Positions 53,539-63,263 of a DNA stretch of 64,000 nt are shown here, piece after piece. The DNA is taken from the NCBI RefSeq assembly GCF_020667835.1, contig NZ_JAFMPR010000006.1, positions 1-64,000 of the forward strand, in the 5' to 3' direction. Position numbers and translations under genes: made by a program. Every line of letters starts with the position of its first letter. Positions within the stretch are counted from its first letter, which is position 1. The notes under the pieces are model-generated. The model searched no databases. It was not told the DNA's origin and worked only from the letters and a program-made list of their open reading frames with translations. Source of the stretch: Roseibaca sp. Y0-43 (GTDB taxonomy: Bacteria; Pseudomonadota; Alphaproteobacteria; Rhodobacterales; Rhodobacteraceae).

Positions 53539-54051
53539 ATGCAGTTATCATGCGAAACACCGGCCGACTGGTGGGAGGTCGAGGCGCTTTACGACCTGTG
53601 CTTTGCACCGGGGCGCACGGCGCTGTCATCCTACCGGCTGCGCGACGGGGTCGACCCGGTGGCCGAGCTGTGCCTGCTGTTGCGCGACGACAGCGGCGTC
53701 GCCGCCGCGATCCGCTACTGGCCGGTTCAGGTCGGCGGCGCGCCGGTGCTGTTGCTTGGCCCGATTGCCGTGCACCCCACCCACCAGAGCGAGGGCTTGG
53801 GCGCATGGCTGATGCGCGAATCGCTGGACCGGGCGCGCGCTCTGGGCTGGGCGCGGGTGCTGCTGGTGGGCGACGCGCCCTATTACGGGCGCTTCGGCTT
53901 TGCCGTCTTGCCCGAAGTCACCATGCCACCCCCGACCAATCCGGCCCGCGTTCTGGGGCTGGAACTTGTGCCGGGGGCATGGGCAGGCGTTCGCGGCCCG
54001 GTGGAAAAGGTTGCGGGCGCGCCCGGTCACTCGACCAGGGATGCCACGTAA
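53539..54051 (+). CDS. GNAT family N-acetyltransferase
   Basis: A 170-residue acetyltransferase. The acetyl-CoA motif A region LLLGPIAVHPTHQSEGLGAWLMRESLDRARALGW and the following VLLVGDAPYYGRFGFAVLPEVTMPPP are of the YhbS-type. The substrate is unknown. ATG 53524 is an alternative start. It converges with ptsP and the two overlap 25 bases. Confidence 0.88.
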   Translation: MQLSCETPADWWEVEALYDLCFAPGRTALSSYRLRDGVDPVAELCLLLRDDSGVAAAIRYWPVQVGGAPVLLLGPIAVHPTHQSEGLGAWLMRESLDRARALGWARVLLVGDAPYYGRFGFAVLPEVTMPPPTNPARVLGLELVPGAWAGVRGPVEKVAGAPGHSTRDAT

Positions 54052-56273
54052 TCCAGAAGCGCCGGGCGCGCGCTGTCCAGACCGCGCGCTTTCACCCGCG
54101 CGATCAGTTCCGACACCTCGTTCAGGTTCGAGCGGCGGATGAGCGACTTGACCGGACCGATAGAGGCCGGACGCATGGACAAGGCCGGAATGCCGATGCC
54201 GGCGAAAGCCAGCGCATCGACCGGGCGGCCCGCATCTTCCCCGCAGAAGGTGAGCGCTGTTCCAGACTCGTGGCAGCGGTCGACCACCAACTGCAAGAAA
54301 CTCAGGAAGCTGATATTCAGCGTGTCGTAGCGGCGGCGCACCAATTCGTTCTCGCGGTCGGCTGCGAAGAAGAACTGCTTCAGGTCGTTGCCGCCGATGG
54401 AGATGAAATCGACCGCCTCGAAGAAACTGTCGGGTGCATAGGCCAGCGATGGGGTTTCCAGCATGGCGCCGACCTTGGTTTCGGCTGGAAGCGGATGACC
54501 CAGACGGCGCTCGCGGTCCAGTTCCCGGTTCAGCATATCGCGCGCGCGCGTGAATTCTTCGCCCGTGGACACAAGCGGGAACATCACGCTGAGCGGCCGA
54601 CCGGCTGCCGCCCGGATCAAGGCCTGCACCTGCATCCGCAGCACGCCGGGCTTATCCAGCCCCACCCGCAATGCGCGCCAGCCCATCGCCGGGTTGGGTT
54701 CATTCGGGCGCTTCATATAGGGCGCGACCTTGTCCGACCCGATGTCGAGCGTGCGGAAATGCACGGCCTTGCCCGCTGCGGCGTCGAGCACGCGCGCATA
54801 AGTCGCGACCAGTTCCGACCGCCGGGGCATCCGGTCGCGCGTCAGGAATTGCAGCTCTGTGCGAAACAGCCCGACTGCTTCGGCCCCCGATGTGGGCAGC
54901 GACGGCAGATCGGCCATCAGGCCCGCGTTCATCTTGAGTTTGATCTCTGTCCCGCAGCGCCCCACCGCCGGTTTGTCGCGCAGGCTGGCATAACGCTCCT
55001 GCGCCTTGGCCTGCATCGCCACCTTGTCCCGGAAGGCGCTTGTCACGCTGTCATCGGGGCGCAGATGCACCACGCCTTCGGTGCCATCGACAAGGATGTG
55101 ATCGCCGCTGAGTGCATCGGTGGTAATGCGGGGCACGTTCAGCACCAAGGGAATGGCCAGCGCCCGCGCCACGATGGTGGCGTGACTGCCGACCGCGCCT
55201 TCCTCCAGCACCACGCCGCGCAGTTTGCGCCCGTATTCCAGCAGATCGCCGGGGCCGATATTGCGCGCCACCAGAATGGCGCGGTCAGGCATCTCTGCCC
55301 CCGTTTCTACCCCCTGCCCGGTCAGGATGCGCAGCAATCGGTTCGACAAATCGTCCAGATCGTGCAGCCGGTCGCGCATATACTGGTCTGGCACCGTTTC
55401 CAGACGGGCGCGGGCGGCGGATTGTTCCTTTTCAACCGCCGCTTCGGCAGACAGGCCCAAACGGATGTCTTCTTCCATCCGCTTCAGCCAGCCGCGTGAA
55501 TGGGCGAACATCTTGTAGGTTTGCAGAACCTCCTGATGTTCCTTGTCGCGGCTGGCGGCCACGGCCAACATGTCATCGACAGAGCCGCGCAGCTTCTCGA
55601 TCGCCTCGTTCAGGCGTTCGGTTTCCGCCTGCGAGTCGTCATTGACCAGATTGGTGATGACCACGCGGGGCTGATGCAGCCAGACATGGCCCTCGGCCTC
55701 GCCCTCTTGGCCAGTGACACCGCGCAACGTGGCCGCCTGCTTGTGGGTCGAGGCAAAGCTCGTGCCTTCGCCCACGAAGGCGCCGAGCTCTGTCATCTCG
55801 GCGATGACCATGGCGACTACTTCCAGCCCGTAGACCTCATCATCGGTGTAGTTGCGCGCCTCTTTCGATTGCACGACCAGCACACCCAGCCGCTCGCCCA
55901 GCCGCTGGATCGGCACACCAAGGAAAGACGTGAATACTTCTTCGCCGGTCTCGGGCATGTAGCGAAAACCCGGCTCTGCCGGCGCGTTGGCCGATTGCAG
56001 CGGACGGGCCAGCCGCGCCACCTTGCCCACCAACCCCTCGCCGATACGCAGGCGGGTTTCATGCACGGCACTGGGGCGTAGACCTTCGGTTGCGCATAGC
56101 TCCAGCGTTTCCGAATCGCGCAGCAGGTAGATAGAGCACACATCGGTGCCCATGGACTCTGCGATGATGGTGGTGATCCGATCCAGCCGTTCCTGACCCG
56201 GCTGGGCACTGGCCATCTCGTCGCGCAGCTGGCGCAACATGCGGCGGCTGTCGGTTTCCGTTCTGTGGGGCAT
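54027..56273 (-). CDS. ptsP: PTS-Ntr enzyme I (PtsP)
   Basis: A 748-residue phosphotransferase. The N-terminal GAF domain (LDRITTIIAESMGTDVCSIYLLRDSETLELCATEGL) is followed by PTS enzyme I: the N-terminal swivel, the active-site segment LEEGAVGSHATIVARALAIPLVL (phospho-His), and the C-terminal PEP-binding barrel (FRTELQFL, TLDIGSDKVAPYM, GAMLETPSLAY, SIGGNDLKQFFF). It starts the nitrogen-related phosphorelay EI-Ntr to NPr to EIIA-Ntr. Follows lysC by 26 bases on the same strand. Confidence 0.96.
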   Translation of the reverse strand: MPHRTETDSRRMLRQLRDEMASAQPGQERLDRITTIIAESMGTDVCSIYLLRDSETLELCATEGLRPSAVHETRLRIGEGLVGKVARLARPLQSANAPAEPGFRYMPETGEEVFTSFLGVPIQRLGERLGVLVVQSKEARNYTDDEVYGLEVVAMVIAEMTELGAFVGEGTSFASTHKQAATLRGVTGQEGEAEGHVWLHQPRVVITNLVNDDSQAETERLNEAIEKLRGSVDDMLAVAASRDKEHQEVLQTYKMFAHSRGWLKRMEEDIRLGLSAEAAVEKEQSAARARLETVPDQYMRDRLHDLDDLSNRLLRILTGQGVETGAEMPDRAILVARNIGPGDLLEYGRKLRGVVLEEGAVGSHATIVARALAIPLVLNVPRITTDALSGDHILVDGTEGVVHLRPDDSVTSAFRDKVAMQAKAQERYASLRDKPAVGRCGTEIKLKMNAGLMADLPSLPTSGAEAVGLFRTELQFLTRDRMPRRSELVATYARVLDAAAGKAVHFRTLDIGSDKVAPYMKRPNEPNPAMGWRALRVGLDKPGVLRMQVQALIRAAAGRPLSVMFPLVSTGEEFTRARDMLNRELDRERRLGHPLPAETKVGAMLETPSLAYAPDSFFEAVDFISIGGNDLKQFFFAADRENELVRRRYDTLNISFLSFLQLVVDRCHESGTALTFCGEDAGRPVDALAFAGIGIPALSMRPASIGPVKSLIRRSNLNEVSELIARVKARGLDSARPALLDYVASLVE

Positions 56274-56299
56274 GGCCCCTCCCGATCCCGTGGCGGGCT

Positions 56300-57556
56300 T
56301 TATCCCGCCTTGTCCAGTTCAAACGCATCATGAAGCGCCTGAACCGCCAGTTCCATATATTTCCGGTCGATCAGCACGGAAATCTTGATCTCTGACGTGG
56401 CAATGACCTTTATGTTCACGCCGTCAGCCGCCAAGGCGCGGAACATGCGCGCGGCCACGCCCGCATGGCTGCGCATCCCGATGCCGACGACGGAAACCTT
56501 GGCGGCATCCTCGTCGATCTCCAGCGCCTCGTACCGGATCTGGCCCGCGTCGCGCGCGGCTTCCAGCGCTTTGCGGGCGCGGGCCACCTGGTCGACCGGG
56601 CAGGAAAACGTCATGTCGGTCACGGGCTTGTCGCTGTCTTGCGCCTTTTCGGAAATGTTCTGAACAATCATGTCCACATTCACACCCGCATCGGCCAAGG
56701 GGCCGAAGATGGCGGCGGCAATACCGGGTTTGTCCTCGACCGTGACAAGGGTCAGCTTGGCTTCTTCGCGGCTATAGGCCACGCCAGAGACGACTTTCGA
56801 TTCCATGATCTCATCCTCATCACAGACCAGAGTTCCTGAAGTTTCGTCGGTCTCGTCGAATGACGAGAGCACGCGCAGCCGCACCTTGTAGCGCATGGCC
56901 AATTCGACCGACCGGGTTTGCAGCACCTTGGCACCAAGCGAGGCCAGTTCCAGCATCTCTTCGAAGCTGATCTTGTCCAGCTTGCGCGCTTTCGAGGTGA
57001 TACGCGGGTCGGTCGTATAGATACCATCGACATCGGTATAGATGTCGCAGCGCTCGGCCCCGAAGGCGGCGGCAAAGGCCACGGCGGTGGTGTCGGACCC
57101 GCCACGCCCCAGCGTGGTGATGCGCCCCTCGGGGCTGACACCCTGAAAGCCCGCGATCACGGCAACCTTGAACCCTTCGGCGAATTTCGCATCCAGATTG
57201 GTGCGCGGAATATCGACGAAACGCGCGGCGCCGTGCTGGCTGGTGGTCTGGATGGGCACCTGCCACCCCTGCCATGACCGCGCGGGGATATCCATTTCCT
57301 GAAGCGTCAGCGCCATCAGGCCCGCCGTCACGTTCTCGCCCGAGCTGACAACGGCATCGTATTCACGAGCGTCGTAAAGCGGCGAGGTCTCGTTCACCCA
57401 GCCCACCAGTTCGTTGGTCTTGCCCGACATGGCAGAGACGATGACGATCACGTCATAGCCGCGCTCGACCTCTGCCTTGACCTTGGCCGCCGCATTTCGG
57501 ATGCGGTCCAGATCGGCAACCGAGGTGCCCCCGAATTTCATCACCAGAAGCGGCAT
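56300..57556 (-). CDS. lysC: Aspartate kinase
   Basis: A 418-residue enzyme that phosphorylates aspartate, the first step to lysine, threonine and methionine. Signatures are LVMKFGGTSVADLDRIRNAAAKV, SSGENVTAGLMAL, TLGRGGSDTTAVAFAAAFGAERCDIYTDVDGIYTTDPR, and two ACT domains at the C-terminus (KLTLVTVEDKPGIAAAIFGPLADAGVNVDMIVQN and KVSVVGIGMRSHAGVAARMFRAL). Feedback regulation by lysine or threonine is likely. Confidence 0.97.
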   Translation of the reverse strand: MPLLVMKFGGTSVADLDRIRNAAAKVKAEVERGYDVIVIVSAMSGKTNELVGWVNETSPLYDAREYDAVVSSGENVTAGLMALTLQEMDIPARSWQGWQVPIQTTSQHGAARFVDIPRTNLDAKFAEGFKVAVIAGFQGVSPEGRITTLGRGGSDTTAVAFAAAFGAERCDIYTDVDGIYTTDPRITSKARKLDKISFEEMLELASLGAKVLQTRSVELAMRYKVRLRVLSSFDETDETSGTLVCDEDEIMESKVVSGVAYSREEAKLTLVTVEDKPGIAAAIFGPLADAGVNVDMIVQNISEKAQDSDKPVTDMTFSCPVDQVARARKALEAARDAGQIRYEALEIDEDAAKVSVVGIGMRSHAGVAARMFRALAADGVNIKVIATSEIKISVLIDRKYMELAVQALHDAFELDKAG

Positions 57557-57592
57557 TGCCCGACCTCTTCGCCCCAGAATTTCGCGGCCCTT

Positions 57593-58744
57593 CTACGCGC
57601 GCGCAGGGGCTGGCGCAAGATGCACTGCGCGTCCCGATCCGGCCCGTTGGCGCAAAAAATCGACCCGCTCGGCAATCTCTGCCCGCACCGGGCCGGGCCG
57701 GGGTGGGTCGTTCAGCGTGGTTGTCCAGTGCGGTTGCACCTGCCATGCCGGGCCGCGCCGGTTCCAGGACAGGCCGCGCAGAATTTCTTGGGCGGCGTCC
57801 GGCAGGTCCGGCCCGGCGTCCAGCCCGTTCAGCGCCCCCCAAACCCGCGTCCAGCACCGCCCTACCGACCAAGGGTTATACCCGCCCCCGCCCAAGACGA
57901 TGAACCGGGGCGAGAAGTCGCGCAGCGCCAGCGCGGCCTCTGCGTGAGCGTTATTCGACAGCGCAAGCCGCGACAGCGGATCCTCAAGGATCGCGTCAGA
58001 GCCGCATTGAAGAACGACCGCTTGCGGCTGAAACCGCTCCAGAAGCGGCAGGATCAGGTGCCGCAGAACATAGGTCATCTCTGTATCGTTGAAGCCACGC
58101 GGCACCGGCAGGTTATAGCTGCGCCCGCCGCCGGTATCCTCCAGCTTGCCGGTATAGGGCCAGCGGTTTTCCTCGTGGACAGACACAAGCAGCATGTCGT
58201 CATCACCGCCCAAGGCCGCCTCGACCCCGTCGGCATGGTGCGCGTCTATGTCCACATAGGCGATGCGCGTCAGCCTCAGCCGCCGCAGCGCCATCAGGCA
58301 CAGGACCGGATCGTTCAGGTAGCAAAACCCGTTCGCGCGGTCGGCCATGGCGTGATGCGTGCCCCCGCCCGGCACATGCACGACCCCACCCTCGGCCACC
58401 AATTCGGCCGCCAGCATGACGCCGCCCGCGCCCGTGGCGGGGCGGCGGAACATCTCCGGGAATACCGGGTTTGCGGTTGTGCCCAAAGTATGGCGCTTAA
58501 ATGCCACCTCATCGACCGCTTGCGCGGCCTCTGCCCGCTGTAGCGCCGCGATATAGTCGGGCGAGTGAAACACTGTCAGCGCCGCGGGCTTGGCGCGCGG
58601 GCTGGTGCGGTATTGCCCCGGTGCCAGCCAACGCAAGGCGCGCACAAGGTCCATGACAGTCGAGACGCGCGGAATATGCAGCGGGTGCGCCGCCCCGTAG
58701 CTGGAGCCGCGATAAATCTCTGACCCGATGAAAATCGGCTTCAC
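57593..58744 (-). CDS. Histone deacetylase family protein (AcuC/acetylpolyamine-type)
   Basis: A 383-residue Zn2+ amidohydrolase. Catalytic and metal motifs are GGGTHHAMADRANGFCYLNDPVLC, VDIDAHHADGVEAALGG, LLVSVHEENRWPYTG and LVLQCGSDA-like VVLQCGSDAILEDP, with the C-terminal GGGYNPWSVGRCW tyrosine-bearing turn. Substrates in bacteria are acetylpolyamines or acetyl-lysine of acetyl-CoA synthetase. It overlaps the following glutathione peroxidase gene's end by 4 bases. Confidence 0.93.
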   Translation of the reverse strand: MKPIFIGSEIYRGSSYGAAHPLHIPRVSTVMDLVRALRWLAPGQYRTSPRAKPAALTVFHSPDYIAALQRAEAAQAVDEVAFKRHTLGTTANPVFPEMFRRPATGAGGVMLAAELVAEGGVVHVPGGGTHHAMADRANGFCYLNDPVLCLMALRRLRLTRIAYVDIDAHHADGVEAALGGDDDMLLVSVHEENRWPYTGKLEDTGGGRSYNLPVPRGFNDTEMTYVLRHLILPLLERFQPQAVVLQCGSDAILEDPLSRLALSNNAHAEAALALRDFSPRFIVLGGGGYNPWSVGRCWTRVWGALNGLDAGPDLPDAAQEILRGLSWNRRGPAWQVQPHWTTTLNDPPRPGPVRAEIAERVDFLRQRAGSGRAVHLAPAPARA

Positions 58745-59250
58745 GGAAGCGCGCGGCGAATTTCGCTTGTGATCGCGCGTGCGGTGGGGCGCATGGTCGA
58801 TCCCCAGAAGCCGATCAGCTCGCCCTCGGGCCCGATCAGCGCCTTGTTGAAATTCCAGCTCGGCACTTTGCCATGCTCATCCGCTAACCAGCGATAGAAC
58901 GGATGCGCTGCTTCGCCACGCACCGGCGTGATCTCGGCAATCGGGAAGGTCAGTCCGGTTTCGACCCGGCAAAACTGCGCCACGTCGTCATTGCTGCTGT
59001 ATTCTTGGTTGAAATCCTCCGACGGCACGGCCAGCACGACCAAACCGTCATCGCCGAATTCATCATACAGCGCCTGCATGTCGCGATACTGGTGCGTGAA
59101 GCCACAAAAGGACGCGGTGTTCACGACCAGAACGGGCTGGCCGCGCCATGCGTCCATATCCAGCGTGTCGCCATTCAGCGCGGTGAATGTGAAGGCCTGC
59201 GCCATAGGCGCAACAAGCAGGGACAGGGCGGCAAGGACAAGGTTTTTCAT
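58741..59250 (-). CDS. Glutathione peroxidase-like protein (exported)
   Basis: A 169-residue thiol peroxidase with a signal peptide (MKNLVLAALSLLVAPMAQA), so it probably works in the periplasm. The catalytic Cys49 (NTASFCGFTHQY) replaces the selenocysteine of animal enzymes, and WNFNKALI supplies the conserved Trp and Asn. It reduces peroxides with thioredoxin-like partners. Its stop overlaps the start of the deacetylase gene, so they are co-translated. Confidence 0.92.
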   Translation of the reverse strand: MKNLVLAALSLLVAPMAQAFTFTALNGDTLDMDAWRGQPVLVVNTASFCGFTHQYRDMQALYDEFGDDGLVVLAVPSEDFNQEYSSNDDVAQFCRVETGLTFPIAEITPVRGEAAHPFYRWLADEHGKVPSWNFNKALIGPEGELIGFWGSTMRPTARAITSEIRRALP

Positions 59251-59361
59251 GCGCTAGAGCTTAGCGCCGCGCGCTGTTTCGGCAAGTGGCGCAAATCGGC
59301 TTTCAGCTTGAATTGAAGCGGCAGATCGTTATCTGGTCAACTGTTGTTACAGGGCTTTGGC

Positions 59362-59754
59362 ATGATCAAATACACGCTGGATTGCGATCAGGGTCACAGG
59401 TTCGAAAGCTGGTTCCAATCCGGCCCGGCCTATGACGACCTGCACGCGCGTGGGCTTGTCACCTGCCCCGATTGCGGCAGCGCGCAAGTGGCCAAGGCGA
59501 TCATGGCCCCATCGGTGAAAACCGCGAAACGCGCCGAACTGGCTGAAAAACTGCAAGCCCTGCGCGCCGAGGTGGAAGCGAACTCTGACTATGTCGGCCG
59601 CGATTTCGTGCGCGAGGCCCGTGCCATGCATCTGGGTGAAGCGCCCGAACGCGCCATCCATGGCGAAGCACGGCTGGACGAAGCCAAGGCGCTTCTGGAC
59701 GAAGGCGTGCCCGTCATGCCTTTGCCTTTCATCCCGAAGGCCAAGACCAATTAA
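59362..59754 (+). CDS. DUF1178 family protein
   Basis: A 130-residue protein. It begins MIKYTLDCDQGHRFESWFQSGPAYDDL with a zinc-ribbon-like CPDCGSAQVAKAIMAPSV, then a helical acidic part (YVGRDFVREARAMHLGEAPERAIHG), the fixed pattern of DUF1178. Function unknown. In other Rhodobacterales it sits next to the nitrilase-type amidase; here it is elsewhere. ATG 59362 is chosen because the family starts there. Confidence 0.88.
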   Translation: MIKYTLDCDQGHRFESWFQSGPAYDDLHARGLVTCPDCGSAQVAKAIMAPSVKTAKRAELAEKLQALRAEVEANSDYVGRDFVREARAMHLGEAPERAIHGEARLDEAKALLDEGVPVMPLPFIPKAKTN

Positions 59755-59783
59755 AAACGCCCGCGGCTGGCAGGCCACGGGCG
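59753..59783 (-). terminator. Terminator of the DUF1127 gene
   Basis: On the minus strand CGCCCG pairs with CGGGCG (59758-59783, with an internal GGC/GCC) and is followed by TTTTT. It ends the DUF1127 transcript and touches the stop of the facing DUF1178 gene. Confidence 0.6.
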
Positions 59784-59805
59784 CAGGGGTTCGACGCGAA
59801 CCGCA

Positions 59806-60024
59806 TCAGCGGCGGCGGAACCGGCCTTTTGCGACGGCGTCGATATCGGCGCGATCCAGCCCGATATCGGCCAATTCCCGATCGCTGAGCGCACTCAGCT
59901 GGGCACGGGTGGTTCGTTGCTCGTTCCAAGTCTTCAAGGTGGCGACCATTGCGCCAAGCGAGAGGCCATGGAAACCGGCAAGAACCTCTGCCGCGGTGTT
60001 GCGGCTTTCTGCGTAGAAGGTCAT
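59806..60024 (-). CDS. DUF1127 (YjiS-like) small protein
   Basis: A 72-residue basic protein. The C-terminal conserved part is [33 protein letters not shown], the YjiS/DUF1127 signature. In Rhodobacter and Agrobacterium proteins of this family bind RNA and influence stress responses and phosphate or carbon metabolism. CGGAGA lies before the ATG. Preceded by a candidate promoter and followed by a terminator, so it is a single-gene unit. Confidence 0.9.
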   Translation of the reverse strand: MTFYAESRNTAAEVLAGFHGLSLGAMVATLKTWNEQRTTRAQLSALSDRELADIGLDRADIDAVAKGRFRRR

Positions 60025-60078
60025 GTCAGGTCTCCGAGAGAAAAGTTTTCAAACTGCTGCATCTTTGTGCATGGGCGG

Positions 60079-60107
60079 CAGATAGTCTGACATCGGGATC
60101 GGCACAA
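60079..60107 (-). promoter_or_regulatory. Candidate promoter of the DUF1127 gene
   Basis: TTGTGC (60102-60107) and TATCTG (60079-60084) with a 17-base spacer on the minus strand fit a weak sigma-70-type promoter about 55 bases before the ATG. No supporting operator was seen in the 213-base gap to ruvC. Confidence 0.35.
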
Positions 60108-60237
60108 CTCAGAGAGTTTGCATGTCCCTTATGCCTTTTTTGCATGGCTTCGCGCGCCCTTACGCCGCTTCCTACTTGGCAGATGTTCGCTTTTCGTGCT
60201 AACCATGCCAAAACACGAAAACAGGCAGGCCCAAGAC

Positions 60238-60738
60238 ATGATGCGCGTGATCGGCATAGACCCTGGCTTGCGCAACCTTGGCTGGGGCGTGATCGACGTG
60301 GACGGGGTGCGGATGCGCCATGTCGGCAATGGCATCTGCCATTCCACCGCAACCGCCGATCTCGCCACGCGCCTGTTGGAACTGCACCGCCAACTGACCG
60401 ACGTTCTGGCGCGCTTCGCCCCGCATACGGCGGCGGTGGAACAGACCTTCGTCAACAAGGACGCGGTCGCCACGCTCAAGCTGGGCAGCGCGCGGGGCAT
60501 CGCGCTTCTGGTGCCTGCGCAAGCGGGGCTAGCGGTCGGCGAATACGCCCCGAACGCGGTCAAGAAGGCCGTGGTCGGTGTCGGCAAGGCCGCCAAGGAA
60601 CAGGTGGACCACATGGTGCGGATGCAGCTTCCCGGCGTAAAAATCGAAGGGCCGGACGCCGCCGATGCGCTGGCCATCGCGATTTGCCACGCCTTTCACA
60701 GCCAGACCGCGCAGCGCGCGGCAAAGGTGGTCGGATGA
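60238..60738 (+). CDS. ruvC: Holliday junction resolvase RuvC
   Basis: A 166-residue endonuclease that cuts Holliday junctions. The catalytic acidic residues are in [16 protein letters not shown] (Asp8), [19 protein letters not shown], and the C-terminal [17 protein letters not shown] longer frame begins upstream without similarity; ATG 60238 or 60241 (both before RVIG) is the likely start. The ruvA start overlaps its stop by 4 bases. Confidence 0.96.
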   Translation: MMRVIGIDPGLRNLGWGVIDVDGVRMRHVGNGICHSTATADLATRLLELHRQLTDVLARFAPHTAAVEQTFVNKDAVATLKLGSARGIALLVPAQAGLAVGEYAPNAVKKAVVGVGKAAKEQVDHMVRMQLPGVKIEGPDAADALAIAICHAFHSQTAQRAAKVVG

Positions 60739-61400
60739 TCGGCAAGCTGACAGGCGTGGTCGACATGCGCGGCCCAGACCACGTGCTGCTGGATGTGCGC
60801 GGCGTGGGCTATATCGTCCATGTCTCTGACCGCACGCTCATGGCGCTGCCGGGCCCGGGCGAGGTGTGCGCGCTTTATACCGACATGGTCGTGCGCGAAG
60901 ACCTGATGCAGCTATACGGCTTTCCCACCCTTCTGGAAAAGGAATGGCATCGGGTGCTGACCTCTGTTCAAGGGGTTGGGGCGAAAGCGTCGCTGGCGAT
61001 CCTTGGCGCGCTCGGGCCAGAGGGCGTGTCGCGCGCGATTGCCTTGGGTGACAGCGGCGCGTTGCGCAAGGCACCGGGCGTCGGGCCGAAACTGGCGCAG
61101 CGGATCGCGAATGAGTTGAAGGACAAGGCCCCCGCGCTGATGGCGGCCGACAGCCCGGCCCTGCCCCGGACACCGCCAAGCGACGCGCCCCTGACAGAGC
61201 CGTCCATGGCCCCGCGCCCCGCCACGCCTGCCCCCGCCCCGTCCAATGCTGTGGCAGAGGCCATGTCAGCGCTTGGCAACCTTGGCTATAGTCCGTCTGA
61301 CGCCGCGCGCGCCGTGGCCGAAGCGCAGACCGACCAGCCCGACGCCGACACGCCCGCGCTGATCCGCGCGGCGCTGCGCCTGCTGGCACCGAAAGGCTAG
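60735..61400 (+). CDS. ruvA: Holliday junction DNA helicase subunit RuvA
   Basis: A 221-residue junction-binding protein: domain I ([30 protein letters not shown]), the helix-hairpin-helix pair ([16 protein letters not shown] and [19 protein letters not shown]), a long Pro/Ala linker, and the RuvB-binding domain III ([24 protein letters not shown]). Middle gene of ruvCAB. Confidence 0.96.
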   Translation: MIGKLTGVVDMRGPDHVLLDVRGVGYIVHVSDRTLMALPGPGEVCALYTDMVVREDLMQLYGFPTLLEKEWHRVLTSVQGVGAKASLAILGALGPEGVSRAIALGDSGALRKAPGVGPKLAQRIANELKDKAPALMAADSPALPRTPPSDAPLTEPSMAPRPATPAPAPSNAVAEAMSALGNLGYSPSDAARAVAEAQTDQPDADTPALIRAALRLLAPKG

Positions 61401-61404
61401 CGGC

Positions 61405-62442
61405 ATGACCAGTCCCGACCCCACCCTGCGCGGGCAGGATATGCCCGGCGACAGCCCCGATCTGGACCGCGCGCTGCGCCCGCAAGGGCTGGACGAATTC
61501 GTGGGCCAGCACGAGGCCCGCGCGAACCTGCGTGTGTTCATCCAATCCGCCAAGATGCGGGCCGAGGCGATGGATCACACCCTGTTCTACGGCCCGCCCG
61601 GTCTGGGCAAGACGACGCTGGCGCAGATCATGGCGCGCGAGCTTGGCGTGGGCTTTCGTATGACCAGCGGCCCGGTTCTGGCCAAGGCGGGCGATCTGGC
61701 GGCGATCCTGACCAATCTGGAAGCGCGCGATGTGCTGTTCATCGACGAGATTCATCGCCTGAACCCCGTGGTGGAAGAGGTTCTTTACCCGGCGATGGAG
61801 GATTTCCAGCTGGATCTCGTCATCGGCGAAGGGCCGGCGGCGCGCACCGTGCGGATCGAATTGCAGCCCTTCACGCTTGTGGGCGCGACGACCCGGCTGG
61901 GCCTGCTGACCACGCCCCTGCGCGACCGTTTCGGCATCCCGACCCGCCTGCAATTCTACACAGAGGATGAATTGTGCCAGATCGTGTCGCGCGGGGCTCG
62001 GCTGCTGGGCGTGGCCGCCGATGAAGATGGCGTGCGCGAGGTCGCCAAACGCGCGCGCGGCACGCCGCGCATCGCGGGCCGCTTGCTGCGCCGCGTGGTC
62101 GATTTCGTGCTGGTCGAGGGCGACGGTCGGCTGACCCGCGCGCTGGCCGACAATGCGCTGACACGGCTGGGCGTGGACAAGATTGGGCTGGACGGGGCGG
62201 ACCGGCGCTACCTGTCGTTGCTGGCGGAAAACTATGGCGGCGGGCCGGTGGGCGTGGAAACCATCGCCGCCGCCCTGTCGGAAAGCCGCGACGCGATCGA
62301 GGAAGTGATTGAACCCTACCTGCTGCAACAAGGCCTGATCGCGCGCACCCCGCGCGGGCGGATGCTGGCAGCGAAGGCATGGGCGCATCTGGGCCTGCCC
62401 GCGCCTGCACCGGACCAGCAAGGCAAGCTGTTCGACGGCTAA
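61405..62442 (+). CDS. ruvB: Holliday junction branch migration ATPase RuvB
   Basis: A 345-residue AAA+ motor. Signatures are [23 protein letters not shown], Walker [10 protein letters not shown], Walker [10 protein letters not shown], sensor [19 protein letters not shown], and the C-terminal winged helix ([19 protein letters not shown]). It follows ruvA by 4 bases. Its stop overlaps that of ispE on the other strand. Confidence 0.97.
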   Translation: MTSPDPTLRGQDMPGDSPDLDRALRPQGLDEFVGQHEARANLRVFIQSAKMRAEAMDHTLFYGPPGLGKTTLAQIMARELGVGFRMTSGPVLAKAGDLAAILTNLEARDVLFIDEIHRLNPVVEEVLYPAMEDFQLDLVIGEGPAARTVRIELQPFTLVGATTRLGLLTTPLRDRFGIPTRLQFYTEDELCQIVSRGARLLGVAADEDGVREVAKRARGTPRIAGRLLRRVVDFVLVEGDGRLTRALADNALTRLGVDKIGLDGADRRYLSLLAENYGGGPVGVETIAAALSESRDAIEEVIEPYLLQQGLIARTPRGRMLAAKAWAHLGLPAPAPDQQGKLFDG

Positions 62443-63263
62443 AGCAGCGCCGTTGCCCGCACCCACCAGCCAGGACGCACGCCTGAAATCGTATCAGCGG
62501 CCACTTGGGCCTGGCCCAAATCCGGAAACAGCCCGAAACAGGTCGCCCCCGACCCGGACATACGCGCGAGCGCCGCGCCCGACCCTTCCAGCGCGCCCAA
62601 GACCTGCGCGATCTCGGGGACCGCTGCACAGGCGGGCGCTTGCAGGTCGTTGCGCTGCGCGGACAACCATTCGACGAAACGGGCGAAATCGGGCCAAGCG
62701 GGCAAAGTGTCGGGCATTGGGGCGTTGTCTTTGCGGGCCAGTGCTCGGAACACCTCCGGGGTGGACACGCCCACGCGCGGGTTGACCAAGACCATCGCCA
62801 TTTGCGGCAAGGGCGGGATGGGCGTGACATCTTCGCCGATACCCCGCATCCGGCACGGTTGCGCCGACATGCAGACGGGCACATCCGCCCCCAAGGGCAG
62901 CACATCGGGGGGCAAGGCGCGGCCCGTGGCGCGCGCCACCAGCCGCAAGGCCGCCGCCGCGTCGGATGACCCGCCCCCGATGCCAGAGGCCACGGGCAGG
63001 TGCTTTTCCAGCGTCAGCGCCAAGCCATCCGCCTGCATCAGCCGGGCCGCGCGCAAAACCAAATTGTCGCCCTCGCCAGACAGGCCTGCCGCTTCTGGCC
63101 CGGTCACGTCCAGCGACAGGCCCGGCGCGGGCGTCGCGCGCAACACGTCACCTACGTCAGTAAACACAACCAGCGAATCCAGCTGGTGATAGCCATCCGC
63201 GCGCTGCCCGATCACATGCAGCGCCAGATTGACCTTTGCAGGCGCGCGTTCCGGCGCGATCAT
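62439..63263 (-). CDS. ispE: 4-diphosphocytidyl-2-C-methyl-D-erythritol kinase
   Basis: A 274-residue GHMP kinase of the MEP isoprenoid pathway. It starts [30 protein letters not shown], with the ATP-binding GHMP motif [18 protein letters not shown] and the C-terminal [14 protein letters not shown]. Its ATG at 63263 overlaps the stop of the TPR gene by 4 bases, so the two are co-translated. Confidence 0.96.
   Translation of the reverse strand: MIAPERAPAKVNLALHVIGQRADGYHQLDSLVVFTDVGDVLRATPAPGLSLDVTGPEAAGLSGEGDNLVLRAARLMQADGLALTLEKHLPVASGIGGGSSDAAAALRLVARATGRALPPDVLPLGADVPVCMSAQPCRMRGIGEDVTPIPPLPQMAMVLVNPRVGVSTPEVFRALARKDNAPMPDTLPAWPDFARFVEWLSAQRNDLQAPACAAVPEIAQVLGALEGSGAALARMSGSGATCFGLFPDLGQAQVAADTISGVRPGWWVRATALL

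Noticed and set aside
60838-62466. Long open frame on the minus strand opposite ruvA and ruvB
   Set aside because: It is antisense to two clear core genes and has no recognisable domain.
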